Positions 30,189 to 38,968 of a stretch of 64,000 nucleotides of DNA are shown here, piece by piece. Where the stretch lies: contig NZ_BPQO01000001.1 in the NCBI RefSeq assembly GCF_022179285.1, positions 310,001 to 374,000 on the forward strand, in the 5' to 3' direction. How positions within the stretch are numbered: position 1 is the first letter of the stretch; the number at the start of each line of letters is the position of its first letter. A program made the translations under genes and the position numbers. The notes below the pieces were generated by a model. The model saw only the letters and a program-made list of their open reading frames with translations, searched no databases and was not told where the DNA came from. This stretch comes from Methylobacterium hispanicum. Its GTDB lineage: Bacteria > Pseudomonadota > Alphaproteobacteria > Rhizobiales > Beijerinckiaceae.

Positions 30189-31610
30189 TTACTCGGCGGC
30201 CTCGGCCGCCGTCGGCGGCTCGCGCTCGACGGTCCGGAAATGCTCGAGCTCGGTCAGGAAGTTGCGCGCCCACCAGTCCACGTCCTCGCGGGTCATCCGC
30301 TCGGCCATCGGCTTCCAGCGCTCCAGCCGCTCGCCGCGCGACATGTAGAGCGCCGTGCGGATCGCCTCGGCCACCTCGAAGCGGTCGTAGGGGTTGACCA
30401 GGAGCGCTTCCGGCAATTGCCGTGCCGCCCCCGCGAACTTCGACAGGACGAGGACGCCCGGATCCTCCTCGCTCTGCGCGACGACGTATTCCTTGGCAAC
30501 GAGGTTCATGCCGTCGCGCATCGGCGTGACGAGGCCGACGCGGGCCGCCCGGTAGAGGCCCGCCAGCACGGGCCGCGGATAGGCCTTGGTGACGTACTGG
30601 ATCGGGGTCCAGGCCGGGTCGCCGAGCGAGCCGTTGATCTCGCCCACCGTCTCGTTCACCTCGCGGGCGAGCTGCTCGTATTCCGGCACCTCGCTGCGGG
30701 ATTTCGGCGTGATCTGGATGTAGGTGACGTTGCCGCGCTGGTCGGGGTTCGAGGCCAGGAAGCTCGAGACCGCCTCCATACGCTCGGGCACGCCCTTCGA
30801 GTAGTCGAGGCGGTCGACGCCGATGATGAGCTTGCGGGTGCGCAGGCCCGCCATGGTCTCGCGCACGACCTTGTTGGACGAGGCCTTCTCGGCCGCCTCC
30901 TTGAAGCCCTCGACGTCGATGCCGATCGGGAAGCTGCGGATGCGGGTGCGGCGGCCATCGACCATCAGCGAGCCGCCGCCGAGGGGGATGGCGCGCAGGC
31001 TGTCGATCAGGTTGCGCGAGAGGTTCTGGACGTCCGGATCGGTCTGCAGACCGATCAGGTCGTAGTCGGCGATGGCGCGCAGCAGGTCGCCGCTCGCCGG
31101 CAGCGAGTTGAAGACGTCGGCCGCCGGCCACGGGATGTGGTGGAAGTAGCCGATCGGGTTGGCGAGGCCGAGGCCGCGCAGCTCCGAGGCCAGCGGCAGC
31201 AGGTGGTAGTCGTGCACCCAGATGATGTCGTCGGGCTCGACCAGCTTGGCGAGCGCGCGCGCGAAGGTGCGGTTGACCCGGCTGTAGCCGGCGTAGTCCG
31301 AGCGCGAGAAGGCGCCGAGCCCGAGCCGGTAATGCATGATCGGCCAGAGCGCCCGGTTGGCGAAGCCGGCGTAATACTCCTTGTGGTCCTGCGGAGAGAG
31401 ATCGACCACGGCATACTGCACCCGGCCGCGATCGATCAGCGTCGGCTCCTCGGACGGGTTCTCGCTGATCGTGCCGCTCCAGCCGAACCAGAGGCCCTCG
31501 TAGGAGGAGAACGCTTCCTTCACCGCGACGGCGAGGCCACCCGCGGCCACCGCCTTGCTGCCTTCCTCGGGAACCGCCACGCGGTTCGATACGATGACGA
31601 GGCGTGCCAC
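30189..31610 (-). CDS. otsA: Trehalose-6-phosphate synthase
   Basis: Joins UDP-glucose and glucose 6-phosphate to trehalose 6-phosphate (GT20, cytoplasm). From GTG 31610 the protein has 473 aa, the usual length; GGGAG lies eight bases upstream and the conserved [10 protein letters not shown] begins at residue 3. The frame runs on to 31853 but that extension is not protein-like. Signatures: [31 protein letters not shown], the active-site run [14 protein letters not shown], and [14 protein letters not shown]. No trehalose-6-phosphate phosphatase (OtsB) lies in the window and there is no C-terminal OtsB domain. First gene of the minus-strand trehalose/glucan run. Confidence 0.97.
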   Translation of the reverse strand: MARLVIVSNRVAVPEEGSKAVAAGGLAVAVKEAFSSYEGLWFGWSGTISENPSEEPTLIDRGRVQYAVVDLSPQDHKEYYAGFANRALWPIMHYRLGLGAFSRSDYAGYSRVNRTFARALAKLVEPDDIIWVHDYHLLPLASELRGLGLANPIGYFHHIPWPAADVFNSLPASGDLLRAIADYDLIGLQTDPDVQNLSRNLIDSLRAIPLGGGSLMVDGRRTRIRSFPIGIDVEGFKEAAEKASSNKVVRETMAGLRTRKLIIGVDRLDYSKGVPERMEAVSSFLASNPDQRGNVTYIQITPKSRSEVPEYEQLAREVNETVGEINGSLGDPAWTPIQYVTKAYPRPVLAGLYRAARVGLVTPMRDGMNLVAKEYVVAQSEEDPGVLVLSKFAGAARQLPEALLVNPYDRFEVAEAIRTALYMSRGERLERWKPMAERMTREDVDWWARNFLTELEHFRTVEREPPTAAEAAE

Positions 31611-31998
31611 GCAGTCGGCTCCCGTTCCCTCAAAATCGTGCGGACGCGAGAGACGCGGCGTCCGCCGTACACCTGCTAGCCAGAACGCGCGGAAGCGAGG
31701 CGCGATCCCGCCGACCTGCCGAACCAAGCGCGGAACCGCCCGCCGGGTCAAGGGCCGGCGCGCGTCCTGTCCCGACGATTCACCCTGCCCTTCCTCCCGG
31801 ACGCCGTCTCCCGGGAACGGTCCGGGACGGGTCCGGGACGGGTCCGTTCGCACCCGGGAGGCCCACCGGGAAGCCCCGGGAGGCGGCGGCGGGAGCTCGG
31901 CGGAACGTATCGGAGTTGCACCTGCGAGGACCGGAACCGTAGGGGGTCGAGGCGGTTACTCAGCCACGTTCAGCAACGCCCCGCGCGAGGAGTGACCG
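31611..31998. promoter_or_regulatory. Divergent control region between otsA and the stress-protein genes
   Basis: A 388-base region separating otsA (minus) from four small stress-type genes (plus). It contains a short tandem repeat of about 11 bases around 31817-31846 (ACGGTCCGGG-type units), and an EcfG-like motif at 31933-31957 pointing right. I could not find a matching EcfG motif pointing toward otsA. Confidence 0.5.
31933..31957 (+). promoter_or_regulatory. EcfG-like promoter upstream of the stress-protein genes
   Basis: GGAAC at 31933-31937 and GGTT at 31954-31957 with a 16-base spacer: one mismatch from GGAAC-N16-CGTT and the same spacing as the motif upstream of glgA. It lies 42 bases before ATG 31999, a suitable distance. 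Confidence 0.5.
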
Positions 31999-32499
31999 AT
32001 GGCCGCGAGCGAGTTCCCACATCCGGCCCCGGGCGATCCCTCGGCCACCCACGATTCGCCTGGCGCACGGCAGCAGGCGGACTGGCGCGGCCTGAAGGGC
32101 GACGTCGAGGGCTTGGCGGACGTCGCCGCCGAGCAGGGACGCGGCCTCCTCGACGCGGTGCGCGTCCAGGCCCAGGACTACGTCGAACAGCGCAAGAACG
32201 ACGCGGCCGGACAGGTCCACGACCTCGCCCGCACCATCCGCTCGTCGTCCAAGGATTTCGACGACAAGCCCAACATCAAGGCCTTCTTCGACAGCGCCGC
32301 GGACGGCCTAGAGCAGCTCGGCTCCTCGATCGAGAGCCGCAGCTTCGGTGATTTCTACGCCGAAGCCGAGTCCTTCGCCCGCCGCGCGCCGGTCGCGGTG
32401 GCGGTCGGCACGTTCGTGGCGGGCCTGCTCGCCGCCCGCTTCATCAAGTCGTCGAGCCTGCCGCCCGAGGGCGACGCCCGCGACGGGTTCCGGGGCTGA
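31999..32499 (+). CDS. Nutrient-deprivation-induced-type small protein with C-terminal membrane anchor
   Basis: Encodes 166 aa; ATG 31999 has GAGGAG upstream. The body (about 25-125) is a charged, helical stretch like DUF883/YqjD-type proteins, and residues about 130-150 form one TM segment (RRAPVAVAVGTFVAGLLAAR). This architecture matches Hyphomicrobiales proteins annotated as nutrient deprivation-induced. It probably sits on the inner membrane with its helices in the cytoplasm. First of four same-strand genes behind an EcfG-like promoter, which fits stress or stationary-phase expression. The molecular function is not known. Confidence 0.7.
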   Translation: MAASEFPHPAPGDPSATHDSPGARQQADWRGLKGDVEGLADVAAEQGRGLLDAVRVQAQDYVEQRKNDAAGQVHDLARTIRSSSKDFDDKPNIKAFFDSAADGLEQLGSSIESRSFGDFYAEAESFARRAPVAVAVGTFVAGLLAARFIKSSSLPPEGDARDGFRG

Positions 32500-32502
32500 G
32501 CC

Positions 32503-32913
32503 ATGGCGCAGGGTTCCGCACCTCCACCGAACGGGTCGAGCATCCAGGGCCTCCTCGGCGAGGCCCTGCGCGAGACGAACGACCTCGCCCGCAAGGAGAT
32601 CGCGCTGTTCCGCGCCGAGATGGCGTCGAACCTGCGCTCGCTGATCGTCGGGCTCGCCTGCATGGCGGCCTCGGCCGTCTTCGCCGTGGTGGCGCTGCTC
32701 GTGCTGATCGGCGCCTTCGTGAAGTGGCTCGCCACGATCGTGGGGTCCGAGTGGCTCTCGGCGCTGATCGTGGGCGGGGTCCTCCTCGTCATCGCGGTCG
32801 GGCTCGCCCTCTGGGCGCGCAGCGCGCTCTCGCTGTCGACGCTCGCGCCGACCCGCACCACCCGTCAGGTCCGCCAGGACGCCCGTGCATTGTCGGAGCG
32901 CGTATCCGGATGA
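32503..32913 (+). CDS. Holin-like/DUF1469 two-TM membrane protein
   Basis: Encodes 136 aa, starting three bases after the preceding stop. An N-terminal amphipathic helix (SSIQGLLGEALRETNDLARK) precedes two TM helices (about 50-75 and 85-110) and a short basic tail, the layout of the phage-holin-like/DUF1469 family found beside DUF3618 genes. Despite the family name there is no lysis context here. Its stop overlaps the next start as ATGA, so translation is coupled. The role may be in envelope stress; this is inferred from neighbours only. Confidence 0.7.
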   Translation: MAQGSAPPPNGSSIQGLLGEALRETNDLARKEIALFRAEMASNLRSLIVGLACMAASAVFAVVALLVLIGAFVKWLATIVGSEWLSALIVGGVLLVIAVGLALWARSALSLSTLAPTRTTRQVRQDARALSERVSG

Positions 32914-33299
32914 GTGGCATGAACGATTTGGAGCGCGACATCGAGGAGAGCCGCGCCCGGCTCGACCAGACGATCGACCGCATCCAGGGACGCCTCAACG
33001 CGTCGAGCCTCGTGGACGAGATGCTCGGCAGCGCCCGGCGCACGCCCCTGAACGGCGTCTACGACGGCGCGCTCGAGGCGGTGCGGCGCAACCCCGTCCC
33101 CGTCCTGCTGATCGCGGCGGGCGTGGGCTGGCTGATGCACCGCATGTCGCAGGAGGCCAACCGCCGCCGCACCGAGGTGCAGGCCGAGCGCGTCCCCGTC
33201 CTCAACACCGGCGCGGCCCGCGTCTACGACCCGGACCGCCCGACGACGAAGCCCGCGGCGGTACCGGCGAACGACATCGTCGATACCACGCACGTCTGA
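32910..33299 (+). CDS. DUF3618 membrane-associated protein
   Basis: Encodes 129 aa. The start MNDLERDIEESRARLDQTID is the recognisable DUF3618 helix, followed by RRTPLNGVYDGALEAVRRNP and one TM segment (VPVLLIAAGVGWLMH), then a disordered C-terminus. ATG 32910 overlaps the holin-like gene stop; a second ATG at 32919 is also possible. It is the third gene of the stress quartet. Biochemical role unknown. Confidence 0.75.
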   Translation: MSGMNDLERDIEESRARLDQTIDRIQGRLNASSLVDEMLGSARRTPLNGVYDGALEAVRRNPVPVLLIAAGVGWLMHRMSQEANRRRTEVQAERVPVLNTGAARVYDPDRPTTKPAAVPANDIVDTTHV

Positions 33300-33347
33300 A
33301 GTCCCGCACGGGCGCCCCCGTCGCGCCGGAGTCCGAAGGAGTTTCCC

Positions 33348-34139
33348 ATGAGTGAAGGTGCCGGACAGAAGGACGGGCCTGGCCTGCCGCAGCTCGACCC
33401 GCACGGGCGCGCGGCGGACCACACCCTGAAGCCGGATCCCCAGGGGATCCACGACCCGCTGGGCCGTGCCGACCACGACCCGCACGGCCGCGCCGCCGAC
33501 CACACCCTGCATGCCGACCCCGCCGGCGAGCGCGATCCCCTGCCGCGCGCGGGCTTCGATCCGCACGGCCGGACGGCGGACTTCTCCAACAGCAACACCT
33601 CGGGCACCGCCTCCGGCGGCGATCTGCGCAGCAAGGTCGAGGGCGTCGGCGCCGCGGCCCGCGAGCAGGCGGGGGCGATCCAGGACCGCGTCGGTCAGGC
33701 GGCCGATGAGGCCGGCAGCCGCATCCGCTCGGCCTACGACGACGCGCGCACCTACGTCTCGGAGGCCGGAGAGGGGCATCTGCGCCGCATCGACGACCTG
33801 ACCGACCGCGGCCGCGAGGGCCTGCAGCGCGGGCGCAACGCCGTGGAGGACTTCGTGGGCGAGAACCCGCTGCTGGTCGGCGTCGTCGGCCTCGCGGCCG
33901 GCCTGCTGCTCGGCGCGCTCCTGCCGCGCACCCGGCAGGAGGACCGCAATCTCGGCCCCTACGCGGACGAGGTGCGCGACCAGGGCCTGCGCTACGCCCG
34001 CGAGTTCACCAATCGCGGACGGGAATTCGTGCAGACCGCCCTCGATCCGGAGACGGTCAATGCGGCGGCCCGCAAGGTGGCCGGCCAGGACGACGCGCAG
34101 AGCCGCAGGCCGGACGATCCGGTGCGGCACACGCTCTGA
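33348..34139 (+). CDS. DUF883-like protein with three N-terminal DPHGRAAD repeats
   Basis: Encodes 263 aa; ATG 33348 has GAAGGAG upstream. Residues 1-75 carry three copies of a His-rich repeat (two copies of DPHGRAADHTL, then the diverged DPHGRTADFSN) separated by HADP/KPDP-type linkers, likely disordered. Residues about 90-175 are a long amphipathic helix region like DUF883/apolipoprotein-type proteins, then one TM segment (ENPLLVGVVGLAAGLLLGAL) and a charged tail. The tail resembles the first gene of the quartet. It is followed at once by a strong terminator, which marks the operon end. The repeats are not a motif I know; metal or polyanion binding is only a guess. Confidence 0.7.
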   Translation: MSEGAGQKDGPGLPQLDPHGRAADHTLKPDPQGIHDPLGRADHDPHGRAADHTLHADPAGERDPLPRAGFDPHGRTADFSNSNTSGTASGGDLRSKVEGVGAAAREQAGAIQDRVGQAADEAGSRIRSAYDDARTYVSEAGEGHLRRIDDLTDRGREGLQRGRNAVEDFVGENPLLVGVVGLAAGLLLGALLPRTRQEDRNLGPYADEVRDQGLRYAREFTNRGREFVQTALDPETVNAAARKVAGQDDAQSRRPDDPVRHTL

Positions 34140-34163
34140 GTCCGACGTAGATCCCGAATCGGC

Positions 34164-34197
34164 AAGAGGGCGGTGCCGTGCGCCGCCCTCTTCGTTT
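34164..34197 (+). terminator. Rho-independent terminator of the stress-protein operon
   Basis: A perfect 10-bp stem (AAGAGGGCGG / CCGCCCTCTT) with a nine-base loop at 34164-34192, followed by CGTTTGTT. It lies 24 bases after the last stop codon. Confidence 0.85.
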
Positions 34198-34284
34198 GTT
34201 CCCGGAGAAGGCCGTCCCTGGGGGAGGCCGCCCCGCTCCCCTCTGCCGCATGCGTCGAATCCGGCGCCACCGCGTTGATCCCGC

Positions 34285-35400
34285 ATGCCCAAGCCCGCCG
34301 CCAGACCCGAGCCGCCCGAGACGCCCCGTCTCGGCTTCTGCTGCAAGTTCATCCCCGACGAGCCACCCGGCACCCACGCGACCCAGAAGGCCGCGAAGGA
34401 AGCCGCGCTCTTCATGAACCTGACCAGCGCGACGATGGCCCACCTGACGAAGCTCGCCCCCGTCGCGCGGGCGGCGAAGCTCTCGGGGATCGTCACCCAC
34501 AACCTCGCGGCGCTCGAGCGCCAGATCGACTGGGTCGGCGCCCGCCCGCCCCTCGAGCGCCTGCTGCGCATCGCCAGCAACGTCCTGCCGGGCTACACCC
34601 ACCCGATCGCCGAGCCGCTCTACGCGGACCCGACCTTCGCACGCGCGATCGAGACGGGGCTCGCGCGGATCGGCGAGCGGGCGCGGGCGCTGGGCGTGCG
34701 CCTCAGCTTCCATCCGGGGCCGTTCTGCCTGCTGGCGAGCCGCAACCCGGCCGCCATCGCCAACGGTCTGGGCGAACTGGAATATCACGCCCGCATCTTC
34801 GAGATGATGGGCTTCGGATCCGGCTGGCACCCCCACGGCACCCACATCAACATCCATGTCGGCGCGCGCGACCCGGGCCTTGCCGGCTTCCGCGAGACGC
34901 TGCCGCGCGCGAGCGAGACCGCCCGCAACCTCCTGACCATCGAGAACGACGATTTCGGCTTCAGCACCGACGAGTTGCTCGAACTCGCCGACGTGGTCCC
35001 GATCGTGCTCGACCTGCACCATCACTGGGTCCTCAGCGGCGGCGCGTATCTGGAGCCGGACGATCCCCGCATCGCCCGCATCCGCGAATCCTGGCGCGGC
35101 GTGCGGCCGATCGCGCATATCAGCGTCTCGCGCGAGGACATGCTGCCCGCCCCCGACCCCGACGTGCTGCCGGATTTCGGGGCCCTGCGGGCGGCCGGCG
35201 TTCCGGTCAGGGAACTCGCCGCCCATTCCGACATGATGTGGAACCGGGCCGTCAACGCACTGGTGGCGCGCCACCTCGCCTGGGCGGATTTCGAGGTCGA
35301 GGCGAAATCCAAGAACCTCGCCTCGGTCGGCCTCGCCGATCAGGTCCGGGCGGGCCTGGGGCCCGTCGGCACGGCGCGGGGCCTGATCGCGGCCGAATGA
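34285..35400 (+). CDS. uvsE: UV damage endonuclease (UvdE/UvsE family)
   Basis: Predicted to nick DNA 5' of UV photoproducts as an alternative to nucleotide excision repair. It has 371 aa with the TIM-barrel family signatures in order: RLGFCCKFI, THNLAALERQI, RIASNVLPGYTHP, LSFHPGPFCLL, THINIHVGARD, LTIENDDFGFS and VLDLHHHWV, whose His, Glu and Asp residues bind the metal cluster. The C-terminal EVEAKSKNLA region is also typical. It is separated from the stress operon by a terminator. No LexA box was found upstream. The pairing with stress proteins would suit a surface-living, sun-exposed bacterium. Confidence 0.9.
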   Translation: MPKPAARPEPPETPRLGFCCKFIPDEPPGTHATQKAAKEAALFMNLTSATMAHLTKLAPVARAAKLSGIVTHNLAALERQIDWVGARPPLERLLRIASNVLPGYTHPIAEPLYADPTFARAIETGLARIGERARALGVRLSFHPGPFCLLASRNPAAIANGLGELEYHARIFEMMGFGSGWHPHGTHINIHVGARDPGLAGFRETLPRASETARNLLTIENDDFGFSTDELLELADVVPIVLDLHHHWVLSGGAYLEPDDPRIARIRESWRGVRPIAHISVSREDMLPAPDPDVLPDFGALRAAGVPVRELAAHSDMMWNRAVNALVARHLAWADFEVEAKSKNLASVGLADQVRAGLGPVGTARGLIAAE

Positions 35401-35438
35401 ATCTCGACGGCCCCTCCGCCAGAGGCTAGGCATCGGCC

Positions 35439-35990
35439 ATGAAGACCGCCGACTGCGACATCCTCATCGTGCCGGGGCTCCGGGGCTCGGAGGAGGACCA
35501 CTGGCAGGCCCGCTGGGCGAGCCGGCTCCCGACCGCGCGCCTCGTGCAGCAGGACGACTGGCACAACCCGGAGCCCGGTCCCTGGCGCGCCCGCGTCGCC
35601 GAGGCGGTCGCCGCCGCGACCCGGCCCGTGATGCTGATCGCCCACAGCCTCGGCGTCGTCGCCTGCGTCGAGGCGGTGCCGGACCTGAAGCCCGGCATCG
35701 TGCGCGGCGCGGTCTTCGTGGCCCTTCCCGACGTCGAGAACGCCCCGGACCTGCCCGACAGCGTGCGCGCCTTCGCGCCTCTGCCGCGCGACCCCCTGCC
35801 GTTTCCCTCCCTGGTGGTGGCGAGCCGCACCGACCCGCACTGCGACTATGCCCGCGCCGAGGACTTCGCCTACGCCTGGGGCGCCGCGATCGTGGACGCG
35901 GGCGATTCCGGCCACATCAACGTCGCGAGCGGGCACGGGCCCTGGCCCGAGGGCCTGATGCGTCTGGCCGGCTTCATGAAGACGCTCTGA
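35439..35990 (+). CDS. RBBP9/YdeN family serine hydrolase
   Basis: Encodes 183 aa, the usual length of this alpha/beta-hydrolase family. Visible features: ILIVPGLRGSEEDHWQARW, the nucleophile elbow AHSLGVVA, an Asp in SRTDPHC, and a late His in DSGHINVASGHGPWPEG. The substrate is unknown. It follows uvsE by 38 bases on the same strand and is probably co-transcribed. Start at ATG 35439. Confidence 0.88.
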   Translation: MKTADCDILIVPGLRGSEEDHWQARWASRLPTARLVQQDDWHNPEPGPWRARVAEAVAAATRPVMLIAHSLGVVACVEAVPDLKPGIVRGAVFVALPDVENAPDLPDSVRAFAPLPRDPLPFPSLVVASRTDPHCDYARAEDFAYAWGAAIVDAGDSGHINVASGHGPWPEGLMRLAGFMKTL

Positions 35991-36037
35991 GCGCCGAGCG
36001 CGCCGATTAAGGCTTCGTTTACCCTGCGGGGGTCTGG

Positions 36038-36304
36038 ATGGTCGCGAAAGCCGGGCCAGCCCGCCCGCGGGAGATGGATGTGACGCGCAGAGAGCTTCTG
36101 GAACGCCTCGATACGGCCATCGCCGCCCTCGGGCCGCGGGCGCCCACGAACTTCAACAGCTCGCTCTTCGGGGATGCCGCCCTGCTCAAGCGCATCGAGG
36201 CCTTCGAGGCGCAGATCAACCTCCCCGAGAAGCCGAAGGTCGCCGACTACACCGGCAACATGTTCTCGCGCATCGCCAACCGCCGGGCCGCCGGCGCGAA
36301 GTGA
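36038..36304 (+). CDS. Small conserved-looking protein, function unknown
   Basis: Encodes 88 aa from ATG 36038, which has GCGGGGG five bases upstream; an internal ATG at 36074 starts at the folded-looking part. The body is TRRELLERLDTAIAALGPRA, then NFNSSLFGDAALLKRIEAFE and a short C-terminus. No signal peptide or TM. I do not recognise the family. Confidence 0.55.
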   Translation: MVAKAGPARPREMDVTRRELLERLDTAIAALGPRAPTNFNSSLFGDAALLKRIEAFEAQINLPEKPKVADYTGNMFSRIANRRAAGAK

Positions 36305-36310
36305 GGGATC

Positions 36311-36350
36311 CCAGGGCTCCGCCCTGGACCCGCCAAAGGCCGTAGGCCTT
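36311..36350. repeat. Palindromic repeat, family B
   Basis: Two adjacent hairpins: CCAGGGC/GCCCTGG (36311-36327) and AAGGCC/GGCCTT (36336-36350), flanked by GGATCC on both sides. About 26 of 30 bases at 36321-36350 match 11590-11619 in the glgA-glgB gap. It lies between convergent genes and may also end transcription. Confidence 0.75.
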
Positions 36351-36373
36351 CGGGATCCAACACCATCCGTGTC

Positions 36374-37405
36374 CTACCGCGAAGCATCCGCGTCCGGCTG
36401 AGCCGCCTTCAGGAGCTCGCCCGCCACGTCGGTGAGCCGCGGCGGGGCCTCCCGGGTGAAGGGCAACGGCCGGCAGACGGCCAGCGCCGCGAGGCCGAAC
36501 CGGGCGGTCATCAGCCCGTTCAGAACGCCCTCGCCGAGCTTGGCCGAGATGCGCGCGGCCACGCCCAGCCCCAGCACCTGCTGCAGCATGCTCTCGCCCA
36601 CCGCCATGCCGCCCGTCACCGTGAGGTGGGCCAAAGCCGCGCGGGCGAGCCGGATGAAGCCGAGGAAGCCCGGGCGCCCGCCGTAGATCGCCGCGATCCG
36701 GCGCAGAAGCCGCACAGCGGCGAAGACCACGAAGGCCACGTCCACGATCGCCCGCGGGCTCAGCGCGGTCACGGCGGAGACCTGCTTGGCCGCCGTCGCG
36801 ATGGCGTTGCGGGCTTGGCCGTCGAGGGGCGACAGCAACTCGTGCTCGGCGAGCCCGATGCGGTCGTCCACGTCGAGGATCGCGTCGCCCAAGGTCGCCA
36901 GCCGCTCGCGGCCCGGCGCCAGCGCCGCGCGGTCGGCGTAGAAGGCCGAGAGGTCGCGCACCACACCCTGCGCCGCGGTGTGGTCGCGTGTCGCCAGCGC
37001 GTCGATCGCGGCCTGCCGCAGGTGCTCGATCTTCCGCTCGCGCCAGAGCCCGGAGAGCTCGCGCGCCACGATCGCCAGCAGGGCCAGCGACGCGAGGCCG
37101 AGCAGCGCCAGCGCCACCCAGCCGAGCCAGGGCGCCGTCGCGAACAGGTCCGCGATCAGCCGCTCGACCGAGAGCCCGACCGCGATCGCCACGAGGCCGC
37201 TGACCGAGGAGAGCAGCAGCGCCCCCCAGGGCGAGCGGCTTCTGGCGGCGACCGGCACGGGCGTGCCGTCGGCCGCGTCCACGATCTCGAAGGGCTCCTC
37301 GACGATCCGGACCTGGGACGGCGCGACGGGCTCGGGTGCCACGCCCTCCGGCGCCGGCTGGTCGGAGGGAATGCGGAAGGCGCGCGGGCGGCGGGGGTTC
37401 GACAT
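36374..37405 (-). CDS. ycjF: YcjF/DUF697 family membrane protein
   Basis: Encodes 343 aa (TIGR01620/DUF697). A Pro-rich cytoplasmic N-terminus is followed by two TM helices (about 60-115), a helical domain (about 120-215), and a second hydrophobic domain with the DUF697 signature (FLGFIRLARAALAHLTVTGG, then GLGVAARISAKLGEGVLNGL). It begins 20 bases after ycjX, its usual partner, so they form one operon. The pair is linked with envelope stress in enterobacteria; the function in this lineage is not established. Confidence 0.88.
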   Translation of the reverse strand: MSNPRRPRAFRIPSDQPAPEGVAPEPVAPSQVRIVEEPFEIVDAADGTPVPVAARSRSPWGALLLSSVSGLVAIAVGLSVERLIADLFATAPWLGWVALALLGLASLALLAIVARELSGLWRERKIEHLRQAAIDALATRDHTAAQGVVRDLSAFYADRAALAPGRERLATLGDAILDVDDRIGLAEHELLSPLDGQARNAIATAAKQVSAVTALSPRAIVDVAFVVFAAVRLLRRIAAIYGGRPGFLGFIRLARAALAHLTVTGGMAVGESMLQQVLGLGVAARISAKLGEGVLNGLMTARFGLAALAVCRPLPFTREAPPRLTDVAGELLKAAQPDADASR

Positions 37406-37425
37406 GGCTCAGGCCTCGAAAACGA

Positions 37426-38871
37426 TCACGCCAACCGGTCCCCGATCAGGAACTGCATCGCCCGGTCGAGCCGGATCTGCGGCAGGTGTCCCGGGCGCCC
37501 GAGCGCGTCGGGCCGGACCGGCGGCGGGCGGAACCGGGGAAAGCGGAGCGAGCCGGGCTCGACCGCGCCCTCCAGCACCGCCTCCGGCCGGGCCGGCAGC
37601 TCGCCGGGGAAGACGGCCGCCTCGCTCGTCCCGTCGAAGACCTCGCCGTCCACCACCTCGCCCGCCTCCGGCACGCCGGCCACCGCGCGCAGCGCCTCGG
37701 CGCCGTCGTGGACCGTGGTCTCGCGGGTGGCCCGCACGGAGGCGAGCGCCACGGTGCCGACCCGCGCACCCGCCGCTTCCGTCCGGCGCATGGCGCGCGA
37801 GACGAGCAGGCGCAGCAGCGCGTCGAGCCGGTCGTGGCTCGTCTGGTGGAGGTGGTCGGCCTTGGTCGCGGCGAACAGGATCCGGTCGGCCCGCGGCGCG
37901 AAGAGCCGCGAGAACAGGGTGTTGCGGCCGATGTTCAGGCTGAGCAGCACCGCGTCCAGCGCCTCCTCCAGCTCGGCGACAGCGGTCGGGCCGGCATCGA
38001 CCGCGGCCAGCACGTCGACCAGCACGATCTGCCGGTCGACCCGCTGGAAATGGTCGCGGAAGAACGGCACCACCACCTTGGCCTTGTAGGCCTCGAAGCG
38101 TCGCTGCATCAGCCAGGCCAGGCTTTCCGGCGCGATGGCCTCCGGCAGGTTGTCGAGCGGCGCGAAGGTGAGGGCCGGCGAGCCCGCGAGGTCGCCCGGC
38201 ATCAGGAAGCGCCCCGGCGGCGTGGTGGCCACGGCCTCCGGCCCGTTGCGGAGCGCCGCGAGGTAGGCCTTGAACGCGTCGCTCGCCCGCTCGGCCAGCA
38301 CCTCGTCCAGCGGCGCGTTCGGATCGAGGGTTTCGAGCAGGGCGAGCCAGGGCGCGGCGCTCTCCGCACGGCCGGCCCGGCGCGTGCCGTTGATCGTGGC
38401 GCGCGACCACGCGGTGTAGTCCTGCTCGATCAGCGCGAGGTCGAGCAGCCACTCGCCCGGGTAGTCGACCACGTCGAGCATCAGCGTCCCGGGGCCCGAG
38501 CGCCAGCCGCCCGCCCGCTCGTACTCGATGGCGAGGCGGAACTGGCTGATCCGGTCGGTCGAGCGCGGCCAGAGGCGACGCTCGGTGAGCGCCGCGTAGT
38601 GGTCCTCGAAGGGGAAGCGCGGCACGTCGTCGTCCGGCTGCGGCACGAGGCGGGCACGGCGCAGCCGCCCCTCGTGCGCAGGGGCGAAGGCCGGCAGCGC
38701 GTGGGCCTCGGTGAGATGGTGGATCAGCGCGGTGGTGAAGACCGTCTTGCCCGAGCGCGCCAGCCCGGTGACGCCGAGCCGCAGCGTCGGCTGGACCAGG
38801 AGATCGCCCGACGCCTCGGCGAAGGCCCGCATGGCGGATCCGGCACGGGCGGCGAGGTCGGTCAGGGGCAC
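37426..38871 (-). CDS. ycjX: YcjX-like P-loop GTPase (DUF463)
   Basis: Encodes 481 aa from GTG 38871, which has GGGAG five bases upstream; the frame open to 38946 adds only low-complexity residues. P-loop GLARSGKTVFTTALIHHL at about 33-50, DVVDYPGEWLLDL in the switch II/Walker B position, KADH-type base recognition in FAATKADHLHQ, and the DUF463 tail GDLAGSPALTFAPLDN. A soluble or membrane-peripheral ATP/GTPase acting with YcjF. Confidence 0.88.
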   Translation of the reverse strand: MPLTDLAARAGSAMRAFAEASGDLLVQPTLRLGVTGLARSGKTVFTTALIHHLTEAHALPAFAPAHEGRLRRARLVPQPDDDVPRFPFEDHYAALTERRLWPRSTDRISQFRLAIEYERAGGWRSGPGTLMLDVVDYPGEWLLDLALIEQDYTAWSRATINGTRRAGRAESAAPWLALLETLDPNAPLDEVLAERASDAFKAYLAALRNGPEAVATTPPGRFLMPGDLAGSPALTFAPLDNLPEAIAPESLAWLMQRRFEAYKAKVVVPFFRDHFQRVDRQIVLVDVLAAVDAGPTAVAELEEALDAVLLSLNIGRNTLFSRLFAPRADRILFAATKADHLHQTSHDRLDALLRLLVSRAMRRTEAAGARVGTVALASVRATRETTVHDGAEALRAVAGVPEAGEVVDGEVFDGTSEAAVFPGELPARPEAVLEGAVEPGSLRFPRFRPPPVRPDALGRPGHLPQIRLDRAMQFLIGDRLA

Positions 38872-38968
38872 GGAGACTCCCGGGGCGGGCGGTCGGAACG
38901 GTGAACTTGGCCGCGCTGAGGTGGCGCGGCACGCGGGTGGGCGCAAGGCCCGGGCGCGCGGACCCCGC

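Noticed and set aside
31611..31853. N-terminal extension of OtsA
   Set aside because: The standard OtsA core starts two residues after GTG 31610, which has a good ribosome site.
32503..32913. Phage holin as sign of a prophage
   Set aside because: No lysin, capsid, portal, integrase or att-like repeats nearby; the family is common as a chromosomal stress gene beside DUF3618.
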